Source of the DNA: JAGAJR01 sp048463395
Lineage (GTDB): Bacteria > Pseudomonadota > Alphaproteobacteria > RF32 > CAG-239
Direction: 5' to 3'
DNA length: 34,185 nucleotides
Assembly (NCBI GenBank): GCA_048463395.1
Contig: DBFWPL010000030.1
Location: 1 to 34,185, forward strand
Below the pieces are notes generated by a model. That model ran no database searches and had not been told where the DNA came from. It saw nothing but the letters and a program-made list of their open reading frames with translations. A program made the translations under genes and the position numbers. This document shows, piece after piece, positions 34,025-34,185 of this stretch. How positions within the stretch are numbered: the first letter of the stretch is position 1; the number at the start of each line of letters is the position of its first letter.

Positions 34025-34185
34025 TTAGTCAGTCAATTCGACTTTGATATTTTTCTTGTAAAAAAGCAGTAGTTTTTTGACATATGAAGGCGGAACAGAT
34101 CTTCCGAGTTCTATCCGGTCAAGCACTTTTTGGGGAATCTCCGCCCGTTTCTCCAGAGAACTGAGACGAAGTCCCTTTTTTCGTC
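34025..34185 (-). CDS. Partial small helix-turn-helix protein (C-terminal end only)
   Basis: A reading frame enters from the right edge and ends at the TAA at 34027-34025. The 53 visible residues include LRLSSLEKRAEIPQKVLDRI and GRSVPPSYVKKLLLFYKKN, then KVELTD at the end. The pattern (SLEKRAEIPQKVLDRIELG) resembles the second and third helices of a Cro/C1-type helix-turn-helix with a following helix. The N-terminus lies outside the window, so length and start are unknown. It is convergent with the flagellar operon. Confidence 0.7.
   Translation of the reverse strand, partial: RKKGLRLSSLEKRAEIPQKVLDRIELGRSVPPSYVKKLLLFYKKNIKVELTD

Noticed and set aside
1..34185. tRNA, rRNA, CRISPR array, insertion sequence, prophage or attachment site
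   Set aside because: Reading both strands and all intergenic stretches gave no cloverleaf, spaced repeat array, transposase or integrase signal.

Overview
The window reads as chromosomal DNA of a motile alphaproteobacterium with fairly low GC content. The best evidence is the flagellar gene set: flaF, a fliF-fliG-fliH-fliN-flbD block in the Caulobacter order, and a flagellin and FlbD whose sequences resemble those I recall from Rhodospirillales (Azospirillum/Magnetospirillum type). Taxonomy is inferred from gene content and order, not from a marker-gene search. I see no tRNA, rRNA, insertion sequence, prophage or CRISPR array. Both ends cut through genes or probable genes.

Layout. (1) 1-4610: flagellin (probably missing about ten N-terminal codons), an unrecognised 535-residue protein with a RelA/SpoT-like sequence pattern, a secreted Sel1-repeat protein, then a 283-bp stretch packed with palindromes leading into a small Cro/C1-type regulator. 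(2) 4628-8558: thrS and a GT4 glycosyltransferase on the minus strand, divergent from an alpha/beta hydrolase. (3) 8576-14376: a complete tripartite RND efflux operon (membrane fusion protein, inner-membrane pump, NodT-type outer-membrane lipoprotein) with overlapping genes and a 9-bp-arm inverted repeat just upstream. (4) 14373-16464, minus strand: a small lipoprotein, a glutathione S-transferase and an orphan periplasmic binding protein. (5) 16572-33905: flagellar genes. flaF stands alone with its own terminator. A textbook sigma-54 promoter then drives fliK-flgD-flgE, which ends at a strong terminator. A ten-gene run follows: fliF-fliG-fliH-fliN-flbD-flhA-flhF-flhG, then a second FliK-like protein and a membrane-anchored J-domain/SH3 protein. 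(6) 33908-34185: strong hairpins and the C-terminal part of another small helix-turn-helix gene on the minus strand.

How the parts fit. FliF, FliG and FliN form the MS ring and switch. FliH and FlhA belong to the export apparatus. FliK, FlgD and FlgE build and measure the hook, and FlaF supports flagellin production. FlhF and FlhG would set flagellar number and position. FlbD carries the sigma-54 activator motifs needed to switch on the promoter in front of fliK, so regulator and target lie in the same window.

The least explained parts are the two genes at the end of the flagellar run (FliK-like plus J-domain/TM/SH3), the RelA/SpoT-like protein beside flagellin, and the palindrome-rich leader of the small regulator.
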